64,000 bases of DNA from Acholoe squamosa (lineage: Eukaryota; Annelida; Polychaeta; Phyllodocida; Polynoidae): NCBI GenBank assembly GCA_949317995.1, contig OX439043.1, positions 58,359,339-58,423,338 of the forward strand, written 5' to 3'. A program made the position numbers and the translations under genes. This document shows, one piece after another, positions 25,855 to 39,317 of this stretch. The number at the start of each line of letters is the position of its first letter. The first letter of the stretch is position 1. The notes beneath the pieces were generated by a model. The model made no database searches and was not told where the DNA came from. It saw only the letters and a program-made list of their open reading frames with translations.

Positions 25855-27725
25855 GGACTAGGAAAGAGGTATTTCTACAAAACTAATAAAATTTTATTGA
25901 AACAATCCCTTCAGAATAGCCTCCACTTTAAACAACAGATTTGTGAATGGATGTAAAGCTTTCTTGTAAACATCAGATAGGTAATGAACCCAGCAGGTAA
26001 GCCGGCCTCTGATCCAACGAGAACTTAAGTAGGGATTAAGTTAGTAAGGAAAGCCGACAACTGGAGTAACCTTGTACACTGAGCACCACCCCTGTGGTGG
26101 TTGTACAACTCAATATAGTTCTCCTCACATTAAGAATATATTCACTTCTTTATCGACCATTTCTGAATTTGAAAATAAAAGTAACTTGACGATGAATGAG
26201 AAGGAAAGCCCTATAATGAGAAGGAACCCCCTATGCATTATTTCATTCTTGAAGAACATGTATAGAAATGACAAGAGTAACAAGGGGAAACCTGTGCTAT
26301 AGTTATTTATACCTTGATAGCATGGATACTAGAGAGAGCTCCTCTTTGATAGGTTCCAATAGATAATGTGTATTGGAAATAAAATTATGCCATTCTTTGT
26401 ACCTGTGCATACATTCTTATTTCATAATACATATAAATCCTTAGGCTTAGTGACCCTACTCTATATCATTACTCTATAGTCTCTAAGGTGTGACCCCTAG
26501 ATACCCTATATGGAGGATAGTCTAGAGAGTAGAGACACCTGCCCCTGTGGTGTTCTGCCCCTGACCTGGGTGTGAGGCGCCTTAACATAAGACAGGTCAA
26601 CATGCATTAAGCCATGTTTACACTGCACCCCTTACTGCTACCTTAGGCTGAAGCCACGTGGAGGAGACTGAAGTTGGAGCCCAAACGAACACACCCCCCA
26701 CCTGTCTGAATATCTGCCATGCAGCTTCTAGGTGTATATACATGTACGACCCCCAGTTTACTCATTGAAAACGGAGCAGCACAAAAGAAAGGTGCCATTT
26801 AGTGATCTTGGTAGTTGGCCAAACGGTTAAAACTGGTAAGCGGCTGAGATCTGGGAAAGCCTCTCTTGTGTGAAGGGAGGGAGGGTGCAGAACCACCCAG
26901 GCTGGTGGGGACGAAATCGTCCCTATGATTTGTGTATGTGGGATGGTTGGGGAGGGGGGATCTGCCCTGGTAGGCCACTTACCTGGTGGGGCTGACGGCC
27001 AGGTGAGTCGGCCTGATCCCACCACCACACGGTGCCGGTAGGCGGCCAGGTACACACATCCATACACACATGTACATACAGGTAGACCTGACAGACACAG
27101 AGGTGGGTGTTAATACTACTACAGGACACTGGAGGAACGAAGGAGCTCACCTCCTGCTCAATGTCACCCAGGAGGACTCACCCACAGTGTAATAATAAGG
27201 TGTATACCATTTGAAGGTTTAAAGCATGACCCAGGCTTGGAGCTATAGGATACTATAGGACACTGTTGATCCCCTACCAAGTCAGGAACTTGTATACCTA
27301 AACAACCCCTGAGTAGTACTGTGACGACAGCACCCATACATACGCTACAGTTACTATAGGACTATAAGGAGACTTCTACTCTATTACTGCATACACAATC
27401 TGCTTGGCGCACCACAAGAGCATACATAAAGATGTATGTGGAATTATAATTTTCAGTATGTAAGTAAAGAGTGTGCATATACATCAGTGAATTTTAGGTA
27501 TGACAGCATCAAAGAACTGATACACACTTAGGGGACTTAGGGCCTGGTCCACTTTTCACTGGGTTCACATACTGGAATGGTTTGGCCATGTACATATCTA
27601 GATAGCGGAGTATGGTTTGGGTGCTGTACTGTCTACTGTGTAAATAGGACTGTGGTGACACTATCGTGATATGTTATAATGTCATCCCACTCTGTGAGCC
27701 CAAGAGCACCAGAAGCAATGCCCCA

Positions 27726-27769
27726 AGGTCACCCACAAGTAGGTCACACAAAGGTCATTTATAAGGTCA
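27726..27769 (+). promoter_or_regulatory. Cluster of four AGGTCA half-sites
   Basis: AGGTCA occurs at 27726, 27741, 27752 and 27764, all in the same orientation within 44 bp. The two central spacings leave 5 and 6 bases between half-sites, so the middle pair is DR5-like. Direct AGGTCA repeats are classical nuclear-receptor binding sites; use here is inferred only. Confidence 0.4.
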
Positions 27770-30700
27770 TTCAGGCCGCGGCAGCTGGTCCCATTCCCTT
27801 GGGGGCAGACTTTACTTTTTTTTTACATGGGTGTAGTCTTTTGTGCTAAGTGTGGTGTATTTTTAAACCCTGCTGTCATCGTTATGACATGTCATTTATT
27901 ATATGTGGTTGAACAATTATGGGTTAGTAGGTCAGAGATAGTTGAGTTTTTTATCACATGGAGGGAATTAGAGCGTGTGTGTATTACACCTCGTTAGTAA
28001 ACAGCCTAAATCAGGCCGCCACTTGTCCCTATTGCTTTATGTAAACATTTATGCATGCATTGCTGTCCCATTTAAGTAGACAGCTCTAATGTATTGCTAG
28101 CCAACTTAAAATCGGTGTTATTAGTCATGCAAATTTAAACGGTCTTGGACTGGGCTCGGCCATAGAAGCAGGAATTAATTTTATTTGTCTCTAAGCCTTA
28201 GGGTGTAGTCAGTCGGCAAAAAAAGACCCATCTGGCCATCGCCCTGCTGATCTGGGGTAAATACCTCTTAAATTTACCAATACCAATTTTATGTGGAGGC
28301 AGGCGTCAGAGAGTCTGGGGAGGTAGGTGGGTCGATAGTGCCAGGGTCAGGGATCTGTTGTGGGTACAAATCAGTTGATCAATAAGATGATTAAGTGACC
28401 CCCTCCTCACCCTGAGCTGCTAGCCTCAGGGCATGTGTACTAATACCTGTTATTTCGCACCTGACAAGGGCTGAATTTATATCTAGGGGAATGACATGTA
28501 CAGCAATGTTTATCATGCATACCGTCATGTCACTGATAGTATCAGGTGTAAAATTATCAGAAAGACATGCTGGTAGTTTGTCATGGTCATATTTACAGAG
28601 CACTAGAGCTGTTGATTTATAGAGATTTCGGACTAGCATTAACTGTGAACAATTTTCATGCAGTAAAAATACACATACGGGATACCGGTAATTCTATAAC
28701 AATATAAAACTGGGTATATACCCGGTACTGCCAGTAGACTTTTCACTTCTGAAGTTCCCAGTTGACCCATGCACCAACGGCATCTAATCTAATGTTGCCC
28801 CCTCAGCTATTAAGCATGCAATAGATTGTCATATATCATTAGCAACCTGACGTGAATTGATCCTGATGTAATATGGTTTACACATCACGTGTAGATTGCT
28901 CGGTAACTGTGGCCTGTGTAAATGAGATATTGATGGCATGCTGGAGGAGTGTCTATATTTATAACTGCACATATATTGATTTATAAATACCTAGTACCCA
29001 GCGTGTGGCAGGTGGGACTGCAGGCACGGTGGGATGTATAAGTGTGGTTGCCGGTTGTTGGCAATAGTAAACAAGCAGAGGTCAGGTTACCCTACAACTA
29101 GACTTCACAGCAGCGCCCCCAATGGGACGCCCGCCAACTACCATTACTCCCATAATGCACCACTGGTATGTCACCACTTGACGGTATGTCATACAGGATA
29201 TGGGGTATTTTCACACTTTGTGTTGTGAGGGAGAAATGAGGTCTGTCACCACAAGGGGATGAAACTGAAGTGTATAATGATTACCAAGTCGGTCATAATG
29301 ACAGACAGGAAATCTGCCCATTGGCATGAACCTACCCTCAGGTCATTTATCATAGGGAGAGAAGGCCATACAGTATACAGTTGATAGATACCCCTTGGAT
29401 GAGGGGATTGCTATCTAGAATGTGTGAGGTAAATGTTACACAGCGAACACTAAGGCAGGGGCGTGGATGGAGTAGTCTTGCTTCAACATTCTGTTACCAA
29501 ATGCAAGTAAGTGAAGTCAAAAAAAAAATGAAGTCACAGCTTGTGTTACAACCAAGAAAAAAAAAGACAAAGTGAAAGAACCAAGTAGCTGTAGTCTATG
29601 GGTGATAACAGTGGAAATCTTTTTCCTACGCAAATAGATGGCGTTTGTGTGGTGGCATTTAGCAGGTAGAGTGATGTATCAGCAGTGGGATGTTTAACCC
29701 AGTTTGACATTGGCCCCAGGTCTACTCCTTGGTGCACAAGTAGGGGGTTAGTTTTGGTAGGAATAGGAAAAGAAAACAGTGAGCAGAGGTGTTCTGTACA
29801 TCAATGAATAGGATAGGACCGTAAGTGCGTAATACTCAGTGAGTGGGCTAGCAGTGTGTTATTTCATGAATGTACAACATTAAACACGATAATAGCCCTG
29901 AGCAGCATGTTCTCTATGGTTGATAGACAGAATGTGCAGTTTATTGCATCTAAATTCATTCACTATATAAATGTATTTATATACCCCAAGTAAGTGAATG
30001 TGAAGCTTTCTGATAACTGCACTGCTTCTGTACGTGTAGACCCTGCAGTAGACATACTGGAACAAGTTTGACTGGGTTTTGTAATAAAACAACGCTCTCC
30101 GGCTGCAACCAGTGGGCCCTTTTACCTCAATGCTTATCTAGGCTGTAATCTTTGACTGGTAATATTTGATGTAAATCATGTATATATAGTGATGGAATAG
30201 ACATTAAATATAGAGCAAAACTAATCTAAATGATATGCTATAATATTACGTGACAACTGAATTAGCTCATGGGTCAATGGATACTTAATTGTACATACAT
30301 GTATACAACAATTGACTATAAACTCCAGGGACCCATCATGTGTAGCTTATTATTGCAAGAATGCCACGCTACTGCCCCCTAGTATCGCCATGTGGAACTA
30401 CATTGCAATGAGATTCGGATATTGATAAGCTTTGGCTTCTAAATGACCTACACAGGGAGATATCTGTTCCAATTAGATGTAATGTAAAGAATCATGGTAA
30501 AGACTTTATATATTCTGTATTATAAATAAAGTAAAATAACAGCTTTAAGACCGAGATATCTCAGAAAGATCTAGTACTCTATGTACAATTGTACCGGTAT
30601 TAAACCAGTGTGTACGTATAATGAAAAGGCAGCCACTAATTCCCCAAGCACACTCAGTGTTTGAGGTACACAGAGAACCGAGCAGACCTTGACAATGTTT

Positions 30701-32242
30701 ATTTGGCTGTGCTATGTAGAGGTGGTTACAGGTCCAACAGAGTAACCCCTGCTTGCATCCATCGTTCTCATATCCCCTACACCCAATGTGTGTAGAAGGC
30801 TGAGCTGGTGGCCAATAACACACTCAGACATTGACTGTTGATCGCAGCAGGACTCAATCTCTATAGGTGGGCTTAATCAGTGTGTGCTGGAGGAATTAGC
30901 CACGTTTACCTGATGATGGCCAGGTGGGCTGCTGGCTTGTAGCCAACCCCCTGTACCTGCCTACACCCAACTGGGTCCCGCCCATACCTGTATGTATGCT
31001 AATGACGACAAGGGACGTAAGAGGTACATTAGTTTGGTAATACTGCTCATGCAGTGTGTGTCAAGCTGATTAGATGGCGCGGGACAGAGTGCTGGGCATC
31101 AGGCCTAAGTAAACCTAAAGTGGATTTCATTGAAGTGAGCTATGGCAGTGTATTATGGGGCTTTCAATTGATACAGTTCTTGCAGCCTTGCATATTTGTG
31201 TATGGGCTATGAACATATGGGCATTGCTCAATGCCAAAGTATTTTCAGAGTTAGGAATGAATGCCAAAGTATTACTTTTAAAGAATTACTTCTCGCATGA
31301 TGAGTACAATATATAAGAATATTTTTTATTGATCGGCAACTGTATATTCCCCCAGGAAGTTTTGATAAATCATTCCAAGAAAAATGGAGACTCCAACAGC
31401 CAAGTAATTCATGTAATGAATATTTGTATATTGCACCGGTACACTGGTTCATATATGAAATCAAATAAAGGGATCTACTGTCAGTACTGATACCAATTCG
31501 GCAGAAAAGGGATGTTTACCGAAACCTTTATCTACGGGTTAAAAAAATCTTGAGCGGATGCCAGTAAAGTAGTTTGTTCCATCCCTCGTCCTTGTAGGCA
31601 GCCCAGCCTCTCTGTTGGGTCGGCCCGAACTACACAAGAACACAGCCCCCACTCCCCTATATCACTCATCTCACACTGACACATTTAGACCAGTCAGCCA
31701 AGGATAAACAACTCAGCTAGTAGCACCTCCCTAGAACCTAAACCTGGGAACCCCAGCCCTGCCCAAGTGGCTTCCCAGGGCCGCCATGTGGCTTCTGTCA
31801 GTGTTAGGGGTGTGAGTTAGTGGTGTGTGAGGCCTGACCCAGTGCTGAATATTGTGTATAGCAGCCCTTGGTGTGTTATGTGTTAGGGTGGGGGCTGTGT
31901 AGAGGCCAGCTGTACTTCCTACACTGTGTGTTATATATGCACCAAACCACCCAACTTTCCAAAAAACCAAGGGATATACAAGACATGAACCTGACTTAGA
32001 GATGTTGACAGGCGAACAAGGACATTAATGTTAAGCTCATATTGGTGATAACTTATAAAAGCTGTGAGCTGTAAATGGCAAACCGATTTTGAGATAGAAG
32101 TTATTTGTTGTGTTACTTCACGCCTGTTTATCCTAACTATATACAGTGAAACAAGTAGACAAAACTGATCATTCAAAAGTGTAAAAATCTAGAAAGTGTC
32201 AAGTTTATCAAATATCTTACTTGTCATTCTTGTATTTTACAG

Positions 32243-35200
32243 AGAAGCCACCTGACAGAGGAAAGACTCGAACAAGTCAACGTGAAAGAAAACGCAGAAC
32301 TGATGAAGTAACTACACCACCACCAGCAAAGCAAAAAGCAGTCGAGAAGGAGAAAGAACCAACTAAAGAAAAGAAAGTCTGCAAAGAGATCACAAGAACC
32401 ACATCTATAAAAGCTGGAAGCATATTGCCAGCCAGTACACAACCAACAGTACTAGTAAAACCTGTACGGACGCTGGATTCTAAGATTATTAAAGAAGTAT
32501 CACATGAGACATCAAAGTCCCCAAAAACTATCACCAGCCCTACACCAAGAGCTCCACGAAGGGCAAAGGAGGCAAATAAGGAAATAACTAAGGAAACAGC
32601 TCCTAAAACTCATAGGACAGGTTCTCCTGCCTCTGGAGTGAGAAGTAGAACACCCCAGAAGAAAGACAAGGAGGATAAGACCAAGGAGAAACCAACCACT
32701 GAGAAAGCACCAAATGAGCAGAAGAGAAAGACTCGTGACTCTTCAGCAAAACGGAAAGAGACAAAACAGGAGAGTAAGAGACTCAAGGAGGATGACCGAG
32801 AGTCTCCTGTACCTAAGGAAAAGTTGAGTAGCAAACCAGCAAGTCCTGCTAGCTCTACTTCTAGTGTGTGTTCATCTGCGACCAGCCGTTTAGATGGACG
32901 CAGTCGCACATCCACACCCACACGGAATCTAGACTCTAAAACCACTCGTGCAAGTCCAGCACCCACCAAGCCTGGCACCTCAGACCTTAAGAAAAAAGAC
33001 AGTTCTTCAAGGGCAGCCACCCCTCTTTCAGACCGCCTCGGTACTGATGGAAGTTGCTTACCATCGGCACCACAGTCCAGTCCCGCTGTTGAACCAGCAA
33101 CTACCTCTGCAGGAAGTTGTCTCTCCATAGACAGCAGCAGCAAACTCACTGCCACCATCGCTGTAACCACCAACATAACCTCCTCCAGTACAGCAGCAGT
33201 CATCTCCTCCACCACATCCACAACAGCATCAAGCAGCATCACCACTTTTACCACTCCCTCGTCTCCATGCTCAACCGGAGTGGGCACCATCCTCATCACC
33301 AACACCACAACTACAACAACCTCCTCCACATTATCATGCACCACCAGCACATCATCCAGCACCAGCACCTCCTCAGCCATTTCATCCACACCAACTCCCC
33401 CTGCCCCTTCATCATGTTCATCTTCCAATAGTCCCAATGCCTCATCACGCTCCTCCACCGGTATCATTACAGACTCTCAGAGGCCGGCTACGTGCTCTCC
33501 TTGCAAACTGCAGTCACCTGCGGCAGGGTTAAGAGCTGGCAGGCCTCCTCGTGTTGAGCAGGTGTCTGCCAAAGACACATCCCAGCAAGGCAGCAACAGT
33601 AGCAGTGGTCCTGCAGAACCAAGTGATTCTGTCACCAGTGCCACAACAACTCCAGTCCTATCCCAATCTGCTGCGTCTTCATCCTCCTTCCCAGTATCCA
33701 CCCCAAATAGTACTACCATAAATACTACAGCAAGCAGCACACAAATAACCTCATCACCATCTGCACCAACTCTCAGCAAACCTAACAAAATAGAGGGACA
33801 GAGTTTCTTACAGTCAACAACATCTGCATTCTCACCTTGTTCACCACGACTGGTTTCCTCCATGAGCAACAGTTCCTCCAAACCAGCCACTTCATCCTCT
33901 AAACTACTTCCATCCAGTGGGAGATGCGATCCTGCCTCCTCGTCAGCCTCCTCCACATCTACATCTTTGTCATCATCAACATCATCGCTGTTGGCATCGG
34001 CGAAGAGCTCACGACCGGATGAGGATCATACCATGCACTTTAAGAAGATGATCCTATTAGACGGATACCATAAGAAGGAAGCGAACTCCTCCTCCTCATC
34101 TCAGGAAACCTTCACTGCGGCCTCGGGAATAAATGTTAACCACTCGTTGACAGATCAGATAACAAAACTCTCCAGTGTTAAAGCTGACCGCTACAAGGCC
34201 TGGAACAATAATGACGTGACTGAAAGTATAGCACCTGCTAACGCAGGAGGTGCAGGTCGAGGTACGGCTGATTTCCCCAATGACAGTAGCAGACATCAGA
34301 CAGGGCCTTCTCCTGCCAGTCGGTCCACACCTAAAAGGATGGACCCTCACCTGCCATCCTCCATTGAAAAGGAAATGGGGCGCATGTCTGGGTCTTATGC
34401 ATTGCCATCTCGGACAGACAAATCTGGCAAGCCAGATGAGTCTGGGCGAAGCAGTGCAGACAGTAGTAGAAGTGACTTTGAACGAAGGGAGTCTGAGCTT
34501 CGGGAACGCCTCGGGCACCCAACAGAAGAGCGGTCCCATTCTCGGTCAAGTGCAGATGACCGAAGGCCCAGCTCTAGTTCTAGTGCCTCAAATTCCCGTA
34601 TGGAAGAACATTGGCGTACTGCTGGCTCGGCGGGCAGTGAGGCACATGGCGCCAGCCCACTTATTTTTGACAAGAACGAGCCAATACGGGTATACAGGGA
34701 TCCAGAGCTGTTGAAAAGGGACGAAATGCGCTACTTCCAACAACGACAACAGGCAGAACCCGGTCGGCATACATCTGCTGCTCCAGGTGCCGTGCCCCCT
34801 GTGTCCCCAGCCTTCCAAACAGTGGCAGGGCATCCAAGCCCACTGAGTAGCCCCCATCATGCAGCCACTGCTCTGACTCAAGCAGCAGCTCAGAGGCCCA
34901 TGCTGAACCCTCACAGCCTATCATACAACCCTCACCTGCCAGCTCTTAGTCCACACCTGACGATGCCCCCTCATCATGGCATGGACCAAGCCACTCTGCG
35001 GCTTATGGGCGGTCTCCCCCAGGCCATGAGCCCCTATGCACTGCTTCCCCAGTATGCTCATGCACTTCACTCGACAGCACAACTGGAGGTCTTGTGGCAG
35101 CAAAAGTATCCAACATTGCCCGTGCCACCTGCCTGGATGCTTGTCCAATACCAGGAGGAGTTATTGCGTGACGTTAACCTCATCGCTCTCGAGCGTGAGC

Positions 35201-35333
35201 GACGAGAGCGAGAGCTTGCCCTTGAACGGGATCGAGTTGAACATGCAGAGAGGGAACGGGCAGCTGAGCGAGACCGTGCAGAAAGAGAACGACGAGAAAG
35301 GGAACGCGAACGAGAGAGGGATTTGTTAGAGAG
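32243..35333 (+). CDS. Main gene, 3.1-kb central exon of a large disordered nuclear protein
   Basis: An acceptor (tgtattttacag) opens a frame of about 1,030 codons without a stop, closed by a consensus donor GAGAG/gtaagt. It starts in phase 1 (G from the previous exon plus AG gives Glu) and ends in phase 2. Order of regions: a basic Lys/Glu/Arg-rich part (KTRTSQRERKRR at the start) to about 32.8 kb; a Ser/Thr/Pro low-complexity tract to about 34.0 kb with runs such as TTTTTTSST; a segment of mixed composition at about 34.0-34.65 kb; a conserved-looking block FDKNEPIRVYRDPELLKRDE at about 34.66 kb; a His/Pro/Ala/Met-rich block; LWQQKYPTLPVPPAWM near 35.09 kb; then an Arg/Glu coiled coil to the end. 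This architecture resembles metazoan transcriptional co-regulators such as atrophin/RERE, GSE1 or TNRC18/BAHCC1, but I find no diagnostic domain and do not assign a family. A long frame on the opposite strand is a shadow of the Ser/Thr codons. Confidence 0.93.
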
Positions 35334-37877
35334 GTAAGTCGTCTTTTGTGTATCAAGGGGATGGGATTTGTATCATTGATTCATTAAATTGAATAAAATT
35401 ACAGGTGAGGTCATGTTTCAAAACAGGTACGTTTGGCTGCCACATGGACAGTATTGGAGTGTCATGTTTAAATTGTTTTCATTTTTGAATGTCTGTGTAC
35501 GATTTTCTGTGATGGCCTTTCGTCTATTGAAGAAGTGATAATCAGTGTTGAAATGGCGAAGGAGGGAAAGAAATGCATTTGTACAAAGCAAAAATTGTAG
35601 ATCCCATTTTTGTAGGCAACAAGAAAGTCTGTTGTGTACGTTATATCAATAAGCAGACTAAGTCGGTCCCACCCACCAGCCTGACCTGTCACTATGCCCC
35701 ATTCCCACTGGTACTTCTAAATCCATCCCCACCAGTGCTATACGATATAGGCCTCCCACCCACCACTATCAGACAGGTTTACCAACAGCTGCAGCTACAG
35801 GTACCTAGGTATTTCTGAGTTTGTCTGAGCTGCTCCCCCAACAGTGACACCTGGAGGCTCTCACATCAACCACTCACAAGTCATGTGATAGCTTCACCAG
35901 GGTGTGTGTGCAAGGCTAATATTTCTAATATTTCGGTAAAAAAATCGGTATAGGGTCTATTGAAAATATATCATGAAATATTGGTGGTCGATGTGATGAT
36001 ATCACTGTCAATCACGGTCAGCTCTGCCCACAAACTGATTTTTCGACAAAGTCCCTTGTGTAATCTTACTCAACTGACAAGTTATGAAGCGAAAAAGGGC
36101 TTTGTAAAATCTACTGATAGCAGTTTAATCAGCAAGGTGCGTTATCAAAACTGAAAACTGAAATGAACTTGCAAGATATGTTTGGTCTTACATGTGGCTT
36201 CCTTGCCATGGATGTATGTGGTGTGATCAGTGGGCAATGTGCCAAGGTAACACACCTGGTAACTACCGCCCGCAACTGAGAACCTACTCTCTCCCCCAGT
36301 GTAGTTGGTGTGGGAGCAACTCATGGACCAGGAGAGGCTCACAACTCCACTCTGTGCAGTTTTAACCTACATGGTATGCCTATGCTGTAAGACCTCACAT
36401 ACAGTCCCTTTTCGTGTGAACCGTACCCTTTGAGGATATCTTATTAACCCCCGCCCCTCGGATATGAGAAAATGCAATCCATTGGCATAGTCTTCATTTT
36501 CAATCTCAGGTATAAACTACCTTTGACTACGAAATAAAATGTGATTAGTGGCAGGTGTTAAGAATTAGTCTTCAGGCCAAGACAGCGCTACCAGTGTAAC
36601 CCACCCCCCTGCATTTATTCAGAAGACGAAAAGAGTAGGTCTTTCTCCCATCGATGAGAAAGAACGAGAAAAATTCTCCTGCAGGGGCAGGTTGCAAGTT
36701 TAAAGAATAACCTATGTGGTGGAGGACTTCAAAGACTGGATATACTGGCAATCAAGTCATTATGTTTCCTCTTGTCCAATGCCTACATCTGCTGTGTCGA
36801 CATATAGTCAAATGTATAGCAAGAGCAATTAAAAAGAAATCATGTAAACAGAGAATCTAGATACTGTAGAGCATTTATGTTGCTGTCTCGCCATTGAGTG
36901 AGTTGGGGATGTGTCTAGCTAGTGTATAAATCCACCACTAGGTGCCAGCACTGCGCCGTCCTGAGTGTACGAGGGACATCTCCAAGGGCGTACGGAAAGT
37001 GACTGTGTAAACGAAATACATTCATGTCTCCAAAATACATCCCATGATCTAAAAGATGGTCTGTTGAAAAAAATCAGTAATGCATAATGTATATGCATGA
37101 TAAGAAAAGGTCTAGCAGCCACTGGTGGAGGTATGTGGTCACCATCGGCTTAATACACACAATTATATTTTTACCACTTTGTCTAGGCTAGTACTGTAAA
37201 TTGAATAAAATGTTTACATATGTGTATAACTGTGAATTAAATAAGGCAGAAAATATACTCCCTATATATAATTTCAGTGAATAGTGTTCTTTTCAGATTA
37301 TTCGGGTATTGTCAGACTGTTACCAAATTGGGTGCTAGAAACTTTTGTAGTTACACCATACCAGTATACCATTGGTATTTCTACTGGACTGCTGGAAGGT
37401 GCTCTGTCAAAGCTATGTGTATGTGTACCGTATTAATTGACCCGTATAGACATGTATCCTGACATGTGTCTATAATTGTTAATGTGTATTGAGGCCTGGT
37501 GATCCCATTATTGTACAAATGTGTAGATGATTCAGATAGGGAATGGTCCATACAAGTACCTGTACATGCATTTTCAGGTAGTATGCCATGACCTCGCCAC
37601 CACACCCATCCTCCCATTGAGCAGTCACATGTATTAGATGATAGATCAGATTTTGGTGGCAATGGGTGTAGTAGATGATAGATCAGATTTTGTTAGCTAG
37701 GACTTCATTGAGTGTTTTTGGGGTGCGGTACAAACATATATGTGACTGTTAAGAGACCAGTAGATGGTGTAACACCTAGAGCTCAGAGCTCAGCCCTCTT
37801 GGACTTGGCCTCCTAATGCATGTGGAAAGTATTTAAGTAGAGCCTAAGCTGATTGGCAAAAGACCAAACAAACACAG

Positions 37878-37947
37878 GTGGATCAACACGGTAGAAGGTA
37901 TGCCCGTGAGGCAGTGCATGGGCGTACCTTTTACTGTGTTGATCCAC
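37878..37947 (+). ncRNA. Candidate pre-miRNA-like hairpin
   Basis: Two 31-base arms (37878-37908 and 37917-37947) pair with four mismatch or wobble positions around the 8-base loop AGGCAGTG. The 5' arm starts GTGGATCAACACGG and the 3' arm ends CTGTGTTGATCCAC. The size of about 70 nt, small loop and near-continuous stem fit an animal pre-miRNA, and it lies in sense orientation within an intron of the main gene. I recognise no known miRNA seed. It could also be a short palindromic MITE remnant. Confidence 0.35.
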
Positions 37948-39317
37948 ACATATTTCCATATGCACTGGGGGAGATTACATTGCACTGTAATTTTATGTAC
38001 TATCTTCCACAGAGCAAAAAGTGTCCACATTGGCAATATGTAAACGTTTTTGCGGGAAAAAAATAAGCCTTTTAAGTATTTTGTTGCACATTAAGTCATC
38101 ACCATATTGCAAGAAGTTGTAACTGACCGAAAACTGCAGTTGGAAGCAAGTGGCACGAACAAATAATAAGAGAAATGGCTAGCCTATAGGAAATGACAGC
38201 AAAGACAAATCAGAGCCTTGGGGCTGTGGTCAGCTGCTGTGGTGGGAGGTAAGAGCTGCTCTGACATGATGCTCCATATGTGAAGTGTGAGAGTAGCTCA
38301 GTCAGTCAGCAGGCAGTCTGTGTGGTCTGTAGTGAGAATCAATACGAGCTGCTACTGCTCATCCTAAATACCAGACCTATACTATAGTGAGCTGCTCCCC
38401 TCCCCTGTCTCCCTTTTGCATCACCCCTACCAGCTGGTTGAGCTACTCCCCAGACATGTGTACATTGCAGGCATGCGTACATGTACCTTCAGTAGGAAGC
38501 CTCAGGAAGACCTTGCTTATCAACATGATAGAATGAATTAGTCACCCCCCCCCCCCCAACATACAACACATGAATAATACAACATTTGTCAAAAGCTTAG
38601 TTTTCCATAGTGAACATGTTGATGCACGGATACACGCGGGTATTTGTGGCGTGGCATGGTGTGTGAGATTACTTATCGCGGCAGGTCATCTGAGGTAGTC
38701 GTGGTAGTAGTGTGTGTGTATGTGGACTGGGTGTCCCTGGGTAGCAGCGGCTGCTGCTGCTGCTTGTTGCTGGGTGCAGGATCAATATGGGCGTCTCTGG
38801 CTGCTGTTAGGTGCTGGGTGGGGCCCTGGCCGCCTGCCGGGGGAGGGAGCAGTGAGTGCTGCCCGTGTGGATGTGGTGAGTGAGTAGCAGCAGCAGGGAC
38901 AGACATTGGAGCCTACCTGACACAGCACACGGCCTGCCAAACTATACTGCATCTTTGAGTGTAGGTTGAAAAGGGACATGGCTGAGAGGTCTTATGATTC
39001 AGAATAGAAAACTCTAAAGGACATGCAATATATTGCTTTTGATCATCTTTGGAATTAAAACTATAAAGGGATCAATAATCTTCTCTTGAATGTCCCAAAT
39101 GCACTACATGAAAGAAGTTTTAACTCTGGCATTAAACTGTACTACCAATCCTTCCATGAGAAAAAGGGTGACGTATACATGAAACAAGGGACTGAAGTCT
39201 GATTTGATCCCCTCATATATGTGTACCATTAAAATGAAATCGTTTTCAACAACTGGGAGATGTAATATAGGCGGCCTGTGTAGAACTAGCATAGGGCTCC
39301 CCTCATCGTCCCCACAG

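Larger units (their letters stand above)
1131..32242 (+). other. Giant intron (about 31.1 kb), repeat- and motif-rich
   Basis: This stretch separates two phase-1-compatible exons. I see no further exon in it with good evidence; the best weak candidate is 4984-5036. It contains one SINE copy, several MITEs, a perfect tandem duplication near 11 kb, an (AT)n array at 24.0 kb, a C/G hairpin at 25.8 kb, an AGGTCA cluster at 27.7 kb and many copies of two over-represented short words. Such introns are typical of developmental regulator genes and may hold enhancers; that is inference. Stretches not listed separately (for example 2.2-4.9, 5.1-8.3, 28-31 kb) show no structure I can name. Confidence 0.6.

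Noticed and set aside
32610-33467. 285-codon frame on the minus strand, Val/Leu/Glu-rich
   Set aside because: It is the antisense shadow of the Ser/Thr/Pro codons of the large exon (ACC/TCC read backwards); no splice or start support.
33477-34539. 159- and 147-codon minus-strand frames and a 154-codon plus frame within the large exon
   Set aside because: Alternative frames of a GC-balanced, low-complexity coding exon; composition not protein-like.
37633-37691. Direct repeat TAGATGATAGATCAGATTTT, two copies about 40 bp apart
   Set aside because: Simple local duplication; nothing further to interpret.
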